Positions 1 through 9,278 of a DNA stretch of 62,461 nucleotides are shown here, piece after piece. The position numbers and the translations under genes were made by a program. Within the stretch, counting starts at the first letter, position 1. Each line of letters opens with the position of its first letter. Under the pieces are notes generated by a model. It did not search any database. It was given only the letters and a program-made list of their open reading frames with translations, and had not been told where the DNA came from. This DNA comes from an uncultured Lachnospiraceae bacterium (GTDB lineage: Bacteria; Bacillota; Clostridia; Lachnospirales; Lachnospiraceae). The DNA is taken from assembly GCA_934317005.1 (NCBI GenBank), contig CAKREB010000019.1:1-62461 (forward strand), read 5' to 3'.

Positions 1-51
1 GGAGCTTCTGTTGCTGTATCCTTAACAGTGACTGCTACAGTAGCCTTCTAG
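1..51 (+). CDS. C-terminal end of an unidentified protein (partial)
   Basis: The first 16 codons read without interruption to a TAG at 49-51 and give a beta-strand-like, Thr/Val/Ala-rich tail. This would suit the end of an Ig-like or other secreted surface domain, but nothing diagnostic is visible. Most of the gene would lie left of the window, so the reading frame may be chance. Confidence 0.3.
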   Translation, partial: GASVAVSLTVTATVAF

Positions 52-1126
52 TTGCTATTTTTAACAAAAAAGAGTACAATGAAAAAGATTATTGTATTTA
101 TAGTATTTTGAAGGGGTTAAATCGATTAGAAAATCGTAATATATGTTTTTATGATACCTTTTTGATACGATAATAAAAAGGCTAAAAAGTTTTCAAATTG
201 AAAAATTTATTAGCTAATTTTTTGACGCAAATTTTTGATGATTTTTTTGCTTGAAAAAAGCAAATTTATTCAAATATTTTGATTTAGCTTATTTTTTAAT
301 CTGATTCTAATAGCCGCTAAAAGCAAAAGGAAATAAGGGTTTACACAGGAAAATAGTATTTGCTTTTGAAAAAGGCTATGGTTAGAAAAGATAAATAGGC
401 AGGATAAATACGGCGGATTTTTTAATAAAAATTAGCAATATTTTGCGGTTCAAAATATGTGGGGAAATTCTGATGCTTTTGAGAAAAAGAAAAATGGGTG
501 AAGAAAAATAGTTTCATTTTTTGGAAGGAAATTCCATGTATTTTTTGAATTGATACGGGTTTGTATCATTGGTTTGAAACGTAAAATCAGAGAAAATACG
601 ACAAATTCACCCGTTTGACGATTGATTTCGACGTTATGTGACATAAAAAGAATCACATAACAAAAATGAAAAGAAAAAAGTAGGAAAAAAGGTATCAAAT
701 CAGTATCACAAATTTTGTGATACCTGTTCGAAAGAATCATTTGAAAGAATTTTTATGAAAATAATCTATAATTGTTATCGCTATGGCTTCTGCTTATAGT
801 GTAGTAGAGTTAGAGAAAATTGTCAACGCAGGATTAGCATGGCACACAACGTAAGATTAGTAGAGGAGTTTTATAGATATGATAATGTTAGGCTGGGTAT
901 AGTATCTTGACTTTGCGGTGGGATGATAGGAGATAAAGTAAGCGCAGGGTGGATGGGTAACACATCAGACAGAGTGGGGAACATAAATATGCATGAAGAT
1001 GCACAAGCTAGACAGTATAGTGGAAATTAAATTTTTATTCTATGAATTATTTTGCTGTACCAATGTAATAAATAACGATATATGTGTTATCTGAGATAAA
1101 AAGGATAATGCGGAAAAGAGGAAAAG
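52..1126. other. AT-rich stretch without a convincing gene
   Basis: About 1.07 kb between the window edge and the integrase. The left 700 bp are extremely AT-rich, with long A and T runs and seven copies of the hexamer TGATAC or its complement. A 96-codon ORF on the minus strand at 450-740 is a low-complexity Phe-rich translation of this AT-rich DNA and is not accepted. The part from about 780 to 1100 is less AT-rich and may be decayed coding sequence, but I recognise nothing in it. A position just upstream of an integrase gene fits an attachment or regulatory region of an integrative element. Confidence 0.5.
703..723. promoter_or_regulatory. Perfect 10-1-10 palindrome with TGATAC ends, candidate operator or recombinase site
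   Basis: Positions 703-712 and 714-723 are exact reverse complements around T713, with GTATCACAAA as the left arm. The same hexamer occurs at 152-157, 163-168, 551-556, 563-568 (the last two as a 6-6-6 inverted pair) and 692-697. Dyads of this size upstream of a mobile-element integrase are typical of repressor operators or arm-type recombinase sites. Which of these it is cannot be told from sequence alone. Confidence 0.5.
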
Positions 1127-2209
1127 ATGGCTGTATATAAGGATGAAGCAAGAGGAACGTGGTATGTATCATTTCATTATCGTGACTGGACGGGGACAAA
1201 TAAGAGAAAAATGAAACGCGGTTTCCGGACGAAACGGGAGGCTTTACAGTGGGAGCAGAATTTCAAATTGCGCGAAGCTTCGGATCTGGATATGACGTTT
1301 GAGATGTTTGTCAATGAGTATACCAGAGATCGCAAGGCGAAGCTGAAGCGTAGTACATGGGAAACAAAAGACTATATTATCCGTACAAGGTTAATGCCAT
1401 TTTTTGCAGACAAAAAGATGAAGGATATTAAGCCGGCAGACATTATTCGCTGGCAGAATGAGATGATAAGCTATAGGGATGAAAAGGGGAAGGGATTTAA
1501 GCCGACGTATCTTAGGACTTTGCAGGCAGAACTTAGTGCAATTTTTAATCATGCTGTGCGGTTTTATGAATTGAAAAGTAATCCGGTTGTTAAGGCCGGA
1601 CCACTAGGGAAGGGAAAGCCGGATGAAATGTCTTTTTGGACAAAGGATGAGTTTTTGAAATTTTTGGCGGCAGTTAGCAATAAGCCAATGTCGTATGTAG
1701 GGTTTCAGATATTGTATTGGTGTGGAATACGTGAGGGTGAACTCTTAGCTCTGACAACGGAGGATTTTGATTTTGACAAAAAGGTCATGCATATTAGAAA
1801 ATCATATCAGCGTATCAAAGGGGAGGATGTTATTACAGATCCCAAAACACCAAAAAGCGTTCGGGATGTGATCGTGCCGGACTTTTTGTGCGAGGAGATA
1901 AAGCAGTATGCAAGGGAAAGGTGTGTCAGCAGAAAAGAGCGTCTTTTTCCGGTTACTAAAAGCTATCTGCATCGGGAAATGACGCGTGGGTCTGAAAAAT
2001 CCGGAGTGAAACGGATTCGAGTGCATGATCTGCGTCATTCGCATGTGTCGTTATTGATTCACATGGGATTTTCTGCGGTAGCGATTGGAAACCGGGTAGG
2101 ACATGAAAGTCAGGATATTACATTTCGATATGCACACATGTTTCCGACAGAGCAGGAAACAATGGCAAAAATGCTAAATTCTGCATTTCAAAGTGCTAAA
2201 GGCGCATGA
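1127..2209 (+). CDS. Tyrosine recombinase / phage-type integrase
   Basis: A 360-residue site-specific recombinase of the lambda-integrase family. The N-terminus (about 1-55) looks like an AP2-type arm-DNA-binding domain. It is followed by a SAM-like core-binding domain (about 60-150) and a catalytic domain. Catalytic signature residues are visible: Arg near 202 in CGIREGEL, the HxLRH box near 300-304, GHES near 325 and the nucleophile Tyr near 336 in RYAHMF. The start has AGAGGAAAAG just upstream. No excisionase, repressor, relaxase or phage structural gene is present in the window, so it is either the end of an element lying to the left or an orphan. It converges on the polysaccharide ligase gene only 21 bp away. 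Confidence 0.93.
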   Translation: MAVYKDEARGTWYVSFHYRDWTGTNKRKMKRGFRTKREALQWEQNFKLREASDLDMTFEMFVNEYTRDRKAKLKRSTWETKDYIIRTRLMPFFADKKMKDIKPADIIRWQNEMISYRDEKGKGFKPTYLRTLQAELSAIFNHAVRFYELKSNPVVKAGPLGKGKPDEMSFWTKDEFLKFLAAVSNKPMSYVGFQILYWCGIREGELLALTTEDFDFDKKVMHIRKSYQRIKGEDVITDPKTPKSVRDVIVPDFLCEEIKQYARERCVSRKERLFPVTKSYLHREMTRGSEKSGVKRIRVHDLRHSHVSLLIHMGFSAVAIGNRVGHESQDITFRYAHMFPTEQETMAKMLNSAFQSAKGA

Positions 2210-2211
2210 TT

Positions 2212-2237
2212 TTTATAAAACAATGCCCTTTTATAAA
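2212..2237. terminator. Short AT-only inverted repeat between convergent genes
   Basis: TTTATAAAA at 2212-2220 and its complement at 2229-2237 flank an 8-nt loop. It lies between the stops of the integrase and the ligase gene. All-AT stems make weak terminators, so this is tentative. Confidence 0.3.
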
Positions 2238-4063
2238 GTTTCTGATTTAAGTACATGGTTGATGCCAAGTCCCATACCGGTCAATACAAAGAAGATTGGG
2301 GCAACGGTAATGGAAGAATCATTGGTTAATCCCATGATCAGATAACCGATGACGCTGGCAAGGATTGCAACACCAAACTTTGAAAGATATCCTTCAAAAC
2401 TGTTTTTCCAGTACAGGCGGAAGCTGCTTACAATGTACCAGCCCCAGAAAATCAGCAGAGCGATCAGGGAAGGCACACCGGTTTGTACGGCAATCTGTAA
2501 GTACATGCAGTGAGGTTTTGTCATTAACTGATTGCCGTAGCCAAAATTATTCATACTGACAAGATCACCGTTTGGAAATGCAATAGCAAAAGTATCCGGA
2601 CCAGAGCCGAGCCAGAAATACTTCTTTAACAGTGGAAGAGTCCTATCCCAGATATAACCACGACCGCTGGCGAGATGTCCATACTTTTTTGCAAATGCAG
2701 ATGGATCGGCAGTTTTATGCAGCTTCATTAGCTTTAAGGCACCACTCATAGCGTAAAAGGTAGTGTCATTTTCTTTCATCAGATTAGAAAAATACCAGGC
2801 TTTGCCATCGATATTTACTAAAAATCCGTTAAAGTTATCGGAGCGTACAGAGCCAAAGGTAAATGGAAAACGCTCATCGGATACAGTGTACAGAGAAGCA
2901 GAGGAGTCAAAAGTGTAAGCAACTTCCTGTTTATTTCCATCCACCAGGTTAAAGACATCATTTCCGGATTCATCCTGTACAACGTAAAACAGAAGCTTGT
3001 TTTTGTTATACGTAATGGAAACGCAGTCATCCTTTGTTTCGATGCTGTTTAATGTTGGATTGACTTCCGTGGTAGAAAACATGTTTTTTAAATGATCTAA
3101 TAAAAAGTTATGATTTAGTACATTTAAGGCGATGAACGCTACGCAGGCTACCGCGACAAAAGAAGCGGCAAGCTTCCATTTTTTAAAGAAGAACTTTCTC
3201 ATGCAGATGAGCATGATGATAAATGCACCAACCAAGGCAACGAATCCGGCACGGGACTGTGAAGCGAACAAAACGATGAGTAATCCGACGATCAGAACAC
3301 TACAGGCAATTCGCTGCCAAAGCTTCTTTGCTGCAAAAATGATAGCGGCTAAGATTGGAATGGTCAGAATTGTATAAAAACCGACATAGTTTGGATTGTA
3401 TACGGCGAGATAGACACGACCGAGTTCGAATTTAAACTCCAGACTTTTGCTGTTGTGCAGGCTCGAAGGTGTGATCAGAGCCTTGGCAAAATCTGTCCGG
3501 AAGAAATCATGATAAAATGCCTGGGATAATCCAAGTAATGTTGTCAGAATCATGCCGACTAAGAACCAGCGCATGGTACGCTTGATGGCTTCTTCTGTTC
3601 GCAGGATCAGAAAGCTGTAGTATGCGATCAGGCAGTAGCCGAGCAAAGCCCAAACGGATTCAAACTGTTCGTAGATACCATGAAAGGAAAAGTAAGAATT
3701 TTCTGAAAGGCACGCAGAAAGCAGTGCGATCACGGCATATATGGCAAGTGGAATAAATGTTTTGATCCAGATTGGCTTCTTTTGTTCAATCACAAAAAGA
3801 TACGCTAACATCAGAAGCATAAAACCGCAGGCGATCAGTACAAAGACCATCTTATAATGTAAGAAAAAGTCTACTGCTGTGTCACCCGGTGTAAACCAGT
3901 CAAATGTTCCAAGCTTTGTATCATACCTATAATAATATGTAATTAATGGAATAAATGCTAAGATAGCGATCAGTGGTGCTAAAAACCACCAGGATGCCAT
4001 GCTAGTCGTTTCTTTTTTTCGCATCTGTTCCCTTTTTGCTTTTTTTGCATCATAATTAGCCAT
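2231..4063 (-). CDS. O-antigen ligase / polymerase-like membrane protein
   Basis: A 610-residue multi-pass membrane protein of the Wzy_C / O-antigen ligase superfamily. At least ten hydrophobic segments are visible: about 25-45, 70-90, 100-118, 125-150, 160-180, a dense block at 220-310, and four at the C-terminus. A large extracytoplasmic loop (about 320-480) separates the two sets. The loop ends in the family signature RGYIWDRTLPLLKKY followed by GSGPDTF, as in enzymes that transfer lipid-linked glycans. It is divergently transcribed from the Wzz-like and CapD-like genes. In a Gram-positive organism it would act in capsule, exopolysaccharide or cell-wall glycan assembly rather than LPS. Ligase and polymerase activities cannot be told apart here. 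Confidence 0.85.
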   Translation of the reverse strand: MANYDAKKAKREQMRKKETTSMASWWFLAPLIAILAFIPLITYYYRYDTKLGTFDWFTPGDTAVDFFLHYKMVFVLIACGFMLLMLAYLFVIEQKKPIWIKTFIPLAIYAVIALLSACLSENSYFSFHGIYEQFESVWALLGYCLIAYYSFLILRTEEAIKRTMRWFLVGMILTTLLGLSQAFYHDFFRTDFAKALITPSSLHNSKSLEFKFELGRVYLAVYNPNYVGFYTILTIPILAAIIFAAKKLWQRIACSVLIVGLLIVLFASQSRAGFVALVGAFIIMLICMRKFFFKKWKLAASFVAVACVAFIALNVLNHNFLLDHLKNMFSTTEVNPTLNSIETKDDCVSITYNKNKLLFYVVQDESGNDVFNLVDGNKQEVAYTFDSSASLYTVSDERFPFTFGSVRSDNFNGFLVNIDGKAWYFSNLMKENDTTFYAMSGALKLMKLHKTADPSAFAKKYGHLASGRGYIWDRTLPLLKKYFWLGSGPDTFAIAFPNGDLVSMNNFGYGNQLMTKPHCMYLQIAVQTGVPSLIALLIFWGWYIVSSFRLYWKNSFEGYLSKFGVAILASVIGYLIMGLTNDSSITVAPIFFVLTGMGLGINHVLKSETL

Positions 4064-4349
4064 TTCACGAAACCTCTTTCTCTCTTTGCATAGTATGCAA
4101 TAAATTCCTTATAACAAATAATTATACATAATTTGAACGAAGAAGCAATAGAAAAGTGTCAGTGCTTTCCGGTGGTGATAGTTTTAAAGTGGCATGGTTT
4201 TGGTGAGATATCACAAAAATGATGACAGAACAGATAGAAATATGAAGATATGTGCTATAGCAATTTAGTAGGGTTTGCTGTATAATAAATAGTCGGACTA
4301 TTATCTGATGAAAAAACAGCGAAAAACGTTAAGTGAAGGGAGATACCGT

Positions 4350-5771
4350 ATGAACGAGAATAATTCATCATGGAAAAAAACAGATGAGGTAGAGATAAAT
4401 CTGATCGATCTGTTGAAAAAATTGTGTAGACAATGGAAGGCAGTTGTAGTATGCGCTATTGTCTTTGCAGCTTTGATCGGTGGTTATAAGACGATGAGCA
4501 ACCGGAGAGCTTCCAATGTGACAGATCAGGTAAAAACAGCGCAGGCATCGCTTACAGCAGATGAAAAGCAGCGTGTGAAAGCAGCCTTAGAATTGTCAGA
4601 TGGAATCGAAGGGCAGGAAGCATATTTATCAGATTCTATTTTGATGAATGTTGATTCTTCAAAAAGAGATAAAGCTACGCTCTTATACAGTGTGGAAAAT
4701 GCCGCCAAAAAGGATAAGCAAAAGATTGTAGAAAGCTACTTAAATTATATTTTAAGTGATGATATAGTAGAGCAGATCCAAAGCAGCGACAAGAAGACAT
4801 GGAATATGGATGCATCTTACCTGGCTGAGTTGATTTTTGCATGGCAGAAGACAGAGAGCACAAATCAGATTGTGATCAGTGAAGTGGAAGAAAATGCCAT
4901 GATCGTAGTAGAGTTAACAGGAAAAGATGCTGATATGGCAAAGAAGCTTGCGGATGCAGTGCAGGGAATTATTCAAAAATATCAGCCAATTGTGCAGAAG
5001 GCAGCAGGAAAGCATAAGCTGACCTTACTTAGTGCAGTACAGAGTGTGAAGTCAGACAATGATCTTGCAACAAGACAAAATGATAAGCGCTCACAGCTGT
5101 CAACGGCACTGTACAATTTAAAGACTATCACGGATTCCTTTACGGAGCAGCAGAAGTTAGCATATAATGACAAGTTAGCAGAAAGCGGAAGACAGGTTCA
5201 GGAGCAGACAAATGTTTCCGGTGGAATTAGTATCAAGTGGATTGCTGTTGGGTTTATTGGTGGCATTGCGGTATATTGCTGTCTTTTCGCATGCTGGTAT
5301 CTGCTTCGTGACACGGTAAAGAGTCTGGATGAAGTGAAAGAGCATTATACATTCCCGGTATTTGGTGGAATCACTTTGAAGAAGGGAAGCAAAGGAAACG
5401 GCGAGGATCTGTCCGGCAAGGAAAAAGATGCATATGAGAGAGAGCGTGCACAGCTTCTTAATCGTATCCGTCTAGCATGCAAGACACAACAGATTGACAA
5501 AATCTGCCTCGCAACAGACTTCTCGTTTAGTGAGCAGGATAAGAATTTTTTAACGATTGCGCAGAAGCAGTTAAAGGAATGGGGAGTGAATGTGATTTTA
5601 GGTGAGAATGCAGCCGGTAACGTAGCTGTCTGGGATGAAATGACAGAAGTCGGTGTTGTTCTTGTGGTATGCAAGATTGATACAACAACACATAAGGCAA
5701 TCGATGAAGAGATGAGCTTCTATCAGGAAAATAATTTACAGGTGCTTGGTGCAGCAGTGATCGAGTGCTAG
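4350..5771 (+). CDS. Wzz-like chain-length protein with fused degenerate BY-kinase-like domain
   Basis: A 473-residue membrane protein. The start at 4350 is chosen over an in-frame ATG at 4308 because GAAGGGAG (4335-4342) sits 7 nt before it. After a short cytoplasmic segment with the typical INLIDLLKKL motif come a first membrane helix (about 30-48), a long, partly coiled-coil external region, and a second helix (about 295-317). These are the features of Wzz/CapA co-polymerases. The last ~130 residues look like the C-terminal half of a CpsD-type tyrosine-kinase fold (VGVVLVVCKIDTTTHKA, then LQVLGAAVI). However, there is no Walker A loop and no Tyr cluster, so the domain is probably inactive. 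It lies 19 bp upstream of the CapD-like gene, probably in one operon. Confidence 0.8.
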   Translation: MNENNSSWKKTDEVEINLIDLLKKLCRQWKAVVVCAIVFAALIGGYKTMSNRRASNVTDQVKTAQASLTADEKQRVKAALELSDGIEGQEAYLSDSILMNVDSSKRDKATLLYSVENAAKKDKQKIVESYLNYILSDDIVEQIQSSDKKTWNMDASYLAELIFAWQKTESTNQIVISEVEENAMIVVELTGKDADMAKKLADAVQGIIQKYQPIVQKAAGKHKLTLLSAVQSVKSDNDLATRQNDKRSQLSTALYNLKTITDSFTEQQKLAYNDKLAESGRQVQEQTNVSGGISIKWIAVGFIGGIAVYCCLFACWYLLRDTVKSLDEVKEHYTFPVFGGITLKKGSKGNGEDLSGKEKDAYERERAQLLNRIRLACKTQQIDKICLATDFSFSEQDKNFLTIAQKQLKEWGVNVILGENAAGNVAVWDEMTEVGVVLVVCKIDTTTHKAIDEEMSFYQENNLQVLGAAVIEC

Positions 5772-5790
5772 AAAAAAGGAGTATTGAGTC

Positions 5791-7674
5791 ATGAACCACA
5801 GAGAAAAATCAGTGAAAAAAGAGCACGATCTACAGTTATGGGTGCGTGTGGGAATGCTTATGATCTTTGATGCACTTGCTGTATATTTGTCAGGATTTCT
5901 GGCTCTGTTTATACGATTTGAGTGCAGCTTTGATAAGATAGAAACAAGATGTATTGAGTCGGTATACGATTATGTTATTATCAATGCAATCTGTACGATC
6001 ATTATTTTCTATTTCTTTCGTTTGTATACAAGCTTGTGGAAGTATGCCAGCGTGCAGGAATTATGCAATATTGTTTTTGCCGTAGTAATCTCCGGAGTAG
6101 TGCAGTTTGTAGGAATGCACATAACTCACGCATATGTGCCGAGAAGCTATTACATACTGTATATTTTTTTGATGCTGATCTTTGAAATTTGTATTCGCTT
6201 CTTTTATCGCTTTTTGCGTTTCTTTAGAAATGAATATGGCTCTGTAAAAAAGAGCACATCAAATGTAATGGTGATCGGTGCCGGAGATGCCGGTGCTGCG
6301 ATCATGAAGGAGATGAGTCTTAGCAAATTTGTGACACAGCAGGTTCGTTGCTTTATTGATGACAATCCGGCAAAGCGTGGAAAGTATATTCAGGGATGTC
6401 CGGTTGTGGGGGGCAGAGAATCTATTGTGGAAGCAGTGGAAGTGTATCATATTGAAAAAATCATTATTGCGATACCTACGGCATCGAAAAAGGCGATTCG
6501 TGATCTGGTAAATATCTGTCAGCAGACAGATTGTGAGATTCGGATTCTTCCGGGAACGTATCAGTTGATCAATGGAGAAGTTAGTGTATCACAGCTTCGA
6601 GAGGTCAGCATAGAGGATCTGCTGGGAAGAGATCAGATTAAAGTTAATCTGGATGAGATTTTAGGTTATGTCAAGGGAGAAACCGTGTTAGTAACAGGTG
6701 GTGGCGGTTCTATCGGAAGTGAAATATGCCGTCAGCTTGCAAAGCATGAGGTAGGCAGACTTGTCATTGTTGATATCTATGAGAACAACGCATATGATAT
6801 CCAGCAGGAGCTGCGTCAGGATTATCCGGAACTGGATCTGGTTGTGTTGATCGGTTCTGTGCGCAATACGCACCGTATCAACACGATCATGGAAACGTAT
6901 CATCCGGCTATCGTCTATCATGCAGCAGCGCATAAGCATGTGCCGTTGATGGAAGACAGTCCAAATGAGGCGATCAAGAACAATGTATTTGGAACATATA
7001 AAACAGCTAAGGCAGCAGGAAAAAACGGAGTAAAACGATTTGTACTGATCTCTACGGATAAGGCTGTTAATCCAACTAATATTATGGGCGCTTCCAAGCG
7101 CATCTGTGAGATGATTATACAGACGTTAAATCATCAATATGCCACTGAGTTTGTGGCAGTCCGCTTTGGAAATGTATTAGGAAGTAACGGAAGTGTGATT
7201 CCGTTATTTAAAAAGCAGATTGCAGCCGGAGGCCCGGTGACGGTAACACATCCGGATATTATCCGTTATTTTATGACAATTCCGGAAGCAGTATCGCTGG
7301 TATTGCAGGCGGGTGCTTATGCAAAGGGTGGCGAGATTTTTGTGTTGGATATGGGAGAATCTGTTAAGATTGTAGATCTTGCTAAAAACCTGATCCGTTT
7401 GTCCGGCTATAAGGTAGGCGAAGATATTGAGATTCATTTTACAGGACTTCGTCCGGGTGAAAAGCTTTACGAAGAGCTTTTGATGGATGAGGAAGGCTTG
7501 CAGAATACAGCCAATCAGTTGATTCATATTGGAAAACCGATTGATTTTGACGAAGACAGGTTCTTAGAGCAGCTTGAGGAGCTAAAGAAGGCAATGAATC
7601 TGGATGGACCGGATATCCGAAAGATGGTACAAAAGATTGTTCCGACTTATTCGCCGGAACTGCATAATAAATAG
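5791..7674 (+). CDS. CapD/FlaA1-type nucleotide-sugar epimerase/dehydratase
   Basis: A 627-residue membrane-anchored polysaccharide biosynthesis protein. Four membrane helices (about 18-145) are followed by a CoA-binding-like Rossmann domain (VMVIGAGDAGAA, about 160). The catalytic short-chain dehydrogenase domain begins at about 290 with the NAD motif TGGGGSIGSE. This is the build of UDP-GlcNAc 4,6-dehydratases (PglF, CapD), which make the first sugar of acetamido-deoxy glycans. The motifs ISTDKAVNPTNIMGASKR and FGNVLGSNGSVIP, typical of the family, are present. The dehydratase-type Ser-Thr-Asp/Lys active site is seen rather than the epimerase Tyr-x3-Lys. An AAAAGGAG ribosome site precedes the start. 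A strong terminator follows, ending the operon. Confidence 0.9.
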   Translation: MNHREKSVKKEHDLQLWVRVGMLMIFDALAVYLSGFLALFIRFECSFDKIETRCIESVYDYVIINAICTIIIFYFFRLYTSLWKYASVQELCNIVFAVVISGVVQFVGMHITHAYVPRSYYILYIFLMLIFEICIRFFYRFLRFFRNEYGSVKKSTSNVMVIGAGDAGAAIMKEMSLSKFVTQQVRCFIDDNPAKRGKYIQGCPVVGGRESIVEAVEVYHIEKIIIAIPTASKKAIRDLVNICQQTDCEIRILPGTYQLINGEVSVSQLREVSIEDLLGRDQIKVNLDEILGYVKGETVLVTGGGGSIGSEICRQLAKHEVGRLVIVDIYENNAYDIQQELRQDYPELDLVVLIGSVRNTHRINTIMETYHPAIVYHAAAHKHVPLMEDSPNEAIKNNVFGTYKTAKAAGKNGVKRFVLISTDKAVNPTNIMGASKRICEMIIQTLNHQYATEFVAVRFGNVLGSNGSVIPLFKKQIAAGGPVTVTHPDIIRYFMTIPEAVSLVLQAGAYAKGGEIFVLDMGESVKIVDLAKNLIRLSGYKVGEDIEIHFTGLRPGEKLYEELLMDEEGLQNTANQLIHIGKPIDFDEDRFLEQLEELKKAMNLDGPDIRKMVQKIVPTYSPELHNK

Positions 7675-7686
7675 TGAAAAGTAAAC

Positions 7687-7729
7687 AAAAACAGCTCGTA
7701 TTCTATGAAAATAGGTACGAGCTGTTTTT
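7687..7729 (+). terminator. Strong intrinsic terminator of the polysaccharide operon
   Basis: AAAAACAGCTCGTA (7687-7700) pairs exactly with 7716-7729, which ends in a T run. It lies 13 bp after the CapD-like stop. The A-rich 5' arm lets it also work in the minus direction, towards which the next gene is transcribed. Confidence 0.9.
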
Positions 7730-7796
7730 GGTGAAGGAATACTATTCAGGGGATAATGTATGCCAATATCTTTTGAACAGTTTCCTTTTTCATGGA

Positions 7797-8420
7797 CTAG
7801 TGATCAAACTTGATCTTTGCAAAGGAAATGATCTCCTCTACACACTTTTCGAATCCAATCTTACCGCTGTCTAAGCACAAGTCGTAGTATCTGGCGTCTG
7901 TCCAGCTATGACCGGTATGGTAGTGATAGAAATCAGAACGGTATTTATCTGTGCGTTCGATATAGCGCTGCATCTCTTTTTCACTCAGACTGTTGCGCTC
8001 CAGCGCACGTTCCAGACAAAATGAAGAGTCTGCATGAATAAAGACACTTAACATATTCGGCTGGTCACGCAGAATATAATTTGCGCAACGACCAACGATT
8101 ACACAGGATTCTTTCTGTGCAAGTTCCTTGATTACCTTTGCCTGATAGTTAAACAGGTTGTCATCAGATGTGAACTCTTTATCTTCCGGTGGAAGAAGTT
8201 CGCCGTCATAAGGACGGCTTAAGGTACGAAGCCATCCGGCACGACGAAGCTTTTCGTCTGACATACCAAAAAGCTGTTCATTGATACCGCTGTCTTCGGA
8301 AGCCATTTTTAAAATCTCACGGCTGTAAAAATTAATCCCCAGTTTTTGTGCTAACATAGCAGCAATTGTTTTTCCGCCACTTCCGTATTGGCGGGCGATT
8401 GTAATAACAACATGCTCCAT
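7797..8420 (-). CDS. Cytidylate kinase-like family protein
   Basis: A 207-residue P-loop protein of the cytidylate kinase-like (AAA_26) family, which is common in Clostridia and distinct from true Cmk. The N-terminus ITIARQYGSGGK carries the modified P-loop. A conserved IVGRCANYIL motif lies near 105-115, and an Arg-rich lid follows (ERALERN, RYIERTDKYRSD). The length is normal for the family. The natural substrate of this family is not settled, so a nucleoside-monophosphate kinase role is only an inference. It lies downstream of livF on the same strand with a 135-bp gap and may be transcribed by read-through. Confidence 0.8.
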   Translation of the reverse strand: MEHVVITIARQYGSGGKTIAAMLAQKLGINFYSREILKMASEDSGINEQLFGMSDEKLRRAGWLRTLSRPYDGELLPPEDKEFTSDDNLFNYQAKVIKELAQKESCVIVGRCANYILRDQPNMLSVFIHADSSFCLERALERNSLSEKEMQRYIERTDKYRSDFYHYHTGHSWTDARYYDLCLDSGKIGFEKCVEEIISFAKIKFDH

Positions 8421-8503
8421 AAACCTTCTCTCCCTTCTTGCAAGCTACTTTATCTGTTAAAGTATTGCTCTTTTTGTAAAATAAAGCTTTTATGTGCAAA
8501 GTC

Positions 8504-8527
8504 ACAGCACCTTTTTGCATGTGCTGT
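8504..8527 (-). terminator. Possible weak hairpin after livF
   Basis: ACAGCAC (8504-8510) and GTGCTGT (8521-8527) can pair, followed in the minus direction only by a short T run. It would end the liv operon partially before the kinase-like gene. Confidence 0.3.
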
Positions 8528-8555
8528 TATTGCCTTATTCTAAGGTAAGTGTGTA

Positions 8556-9266
8556 TTATTCCCCTAAGTAAGCCTTTTTGATCGAATCATTTTCCAAAAG
8601 CTCGCTTGCTTTCCCGTCTAAAACAATTTTTCCGGTTTCCAAAACATAGGCACGGTCTGCGATCGAAAGAGCCTTTTTGGCGTTTTGTTCAACTAGCAGA
8701 ACAGTAGTGCCGCTTTTACTGATGGATTCGATGATATCAAAAATCTCGTTGACTAAAATTGGAGAAAGTCCCATTGATGGTTCATCCATTAAAACAATGG
8801 ATGGTTTGGACATCAGTGCGCGTCCCATTGCAAGCATCTGCTGTTCGCCGCCACTGAGCGTTCCGGCTGACTGGTTTTTACGCTCTGCCAGTCGTGGAAA
8901 TCTTTCGTAGATCATTTCCAGATCCTTATCAATATTATTTTTATCCTTGCGGGTATAGGCACCAAGCTTTAGGTTTTCGTAAACACTTAAGTCTGCAAAC
9001 ACACGCCGACCTTCCGGCACATGAGCCATTCCCATAGAAACAATCTTATGGGCAGGAATCTTAGTGATATCCTGTCCCTCAAACAGAACCTGTCCCTTTT
9101 TAGGGGAAAGGAGTCCGGTGATAGTATGTAGTGTCGTTGTCTTACCGGCACCGTTTGCACCAATCAGTGCAATGACTTCTCCCTCGTTGACTTCAAAAGA
9201 AATCCCTTTGATTGCCTGGATCATTCCATAATATACTTCTAAATCTTTTACTTCAAGCATTGCCAT
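8556..9266 (-). CDS. livF: Branched-chain amino acid ABC transporter ATPase LivF
   Basis: A 236-residue ATP-binding subunit. It has Walker A GANGAGKTT (about 35-43), the ABC signature LSGGEQQML (about 137), Walker B IVLMDEPSMGLSP, and the H-loop region VLLVEQNAKKAL, a wording characteristic of LivF-type subunits. It pairs with LivG to energise import through LivH/LivM. GGAGG lies before the ATG. It is the last of five liv genes read on the minus strand, starting 12 bp after livG. Confidence 0.95.
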   Translation of the reverse strand: MAMLEVKDLEVYYGMIQAIKGISFEVNEGEVIALIGANGAGKTTTLHTITGLLSPKKGQVLFEGQDITKIPAHKIVSMGMAHVPEGRRVFADLSVYENLKLGAYTRKDKNNIDKDLEMIYERFPRLAERKNQSAGTLSGGEQQMLAMGRALMSKPSIVLMDEPSMGLSPILVNEIFDIIESISKSGTTVLLVEQNAKKALSIADRAYVLETGKIVLDGKASELLENDSIKKAYLGE

Positions 9267-9278
9267 AATGATTTCCTC

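Noticed and set aside
450..740. 96-codon minus-strand ORF left of the integrase
   Set aside because: Phe/Leu-rich translation of A/T-run DNA, no ribosome site, overlaps the palindromic TGATAC region.
7674..7874. 66-codon ORF after the CapD-like gene
   Set aside because: It runs straight through a strong terminator stem and overlaps the opposite-strand kinase-like gene.
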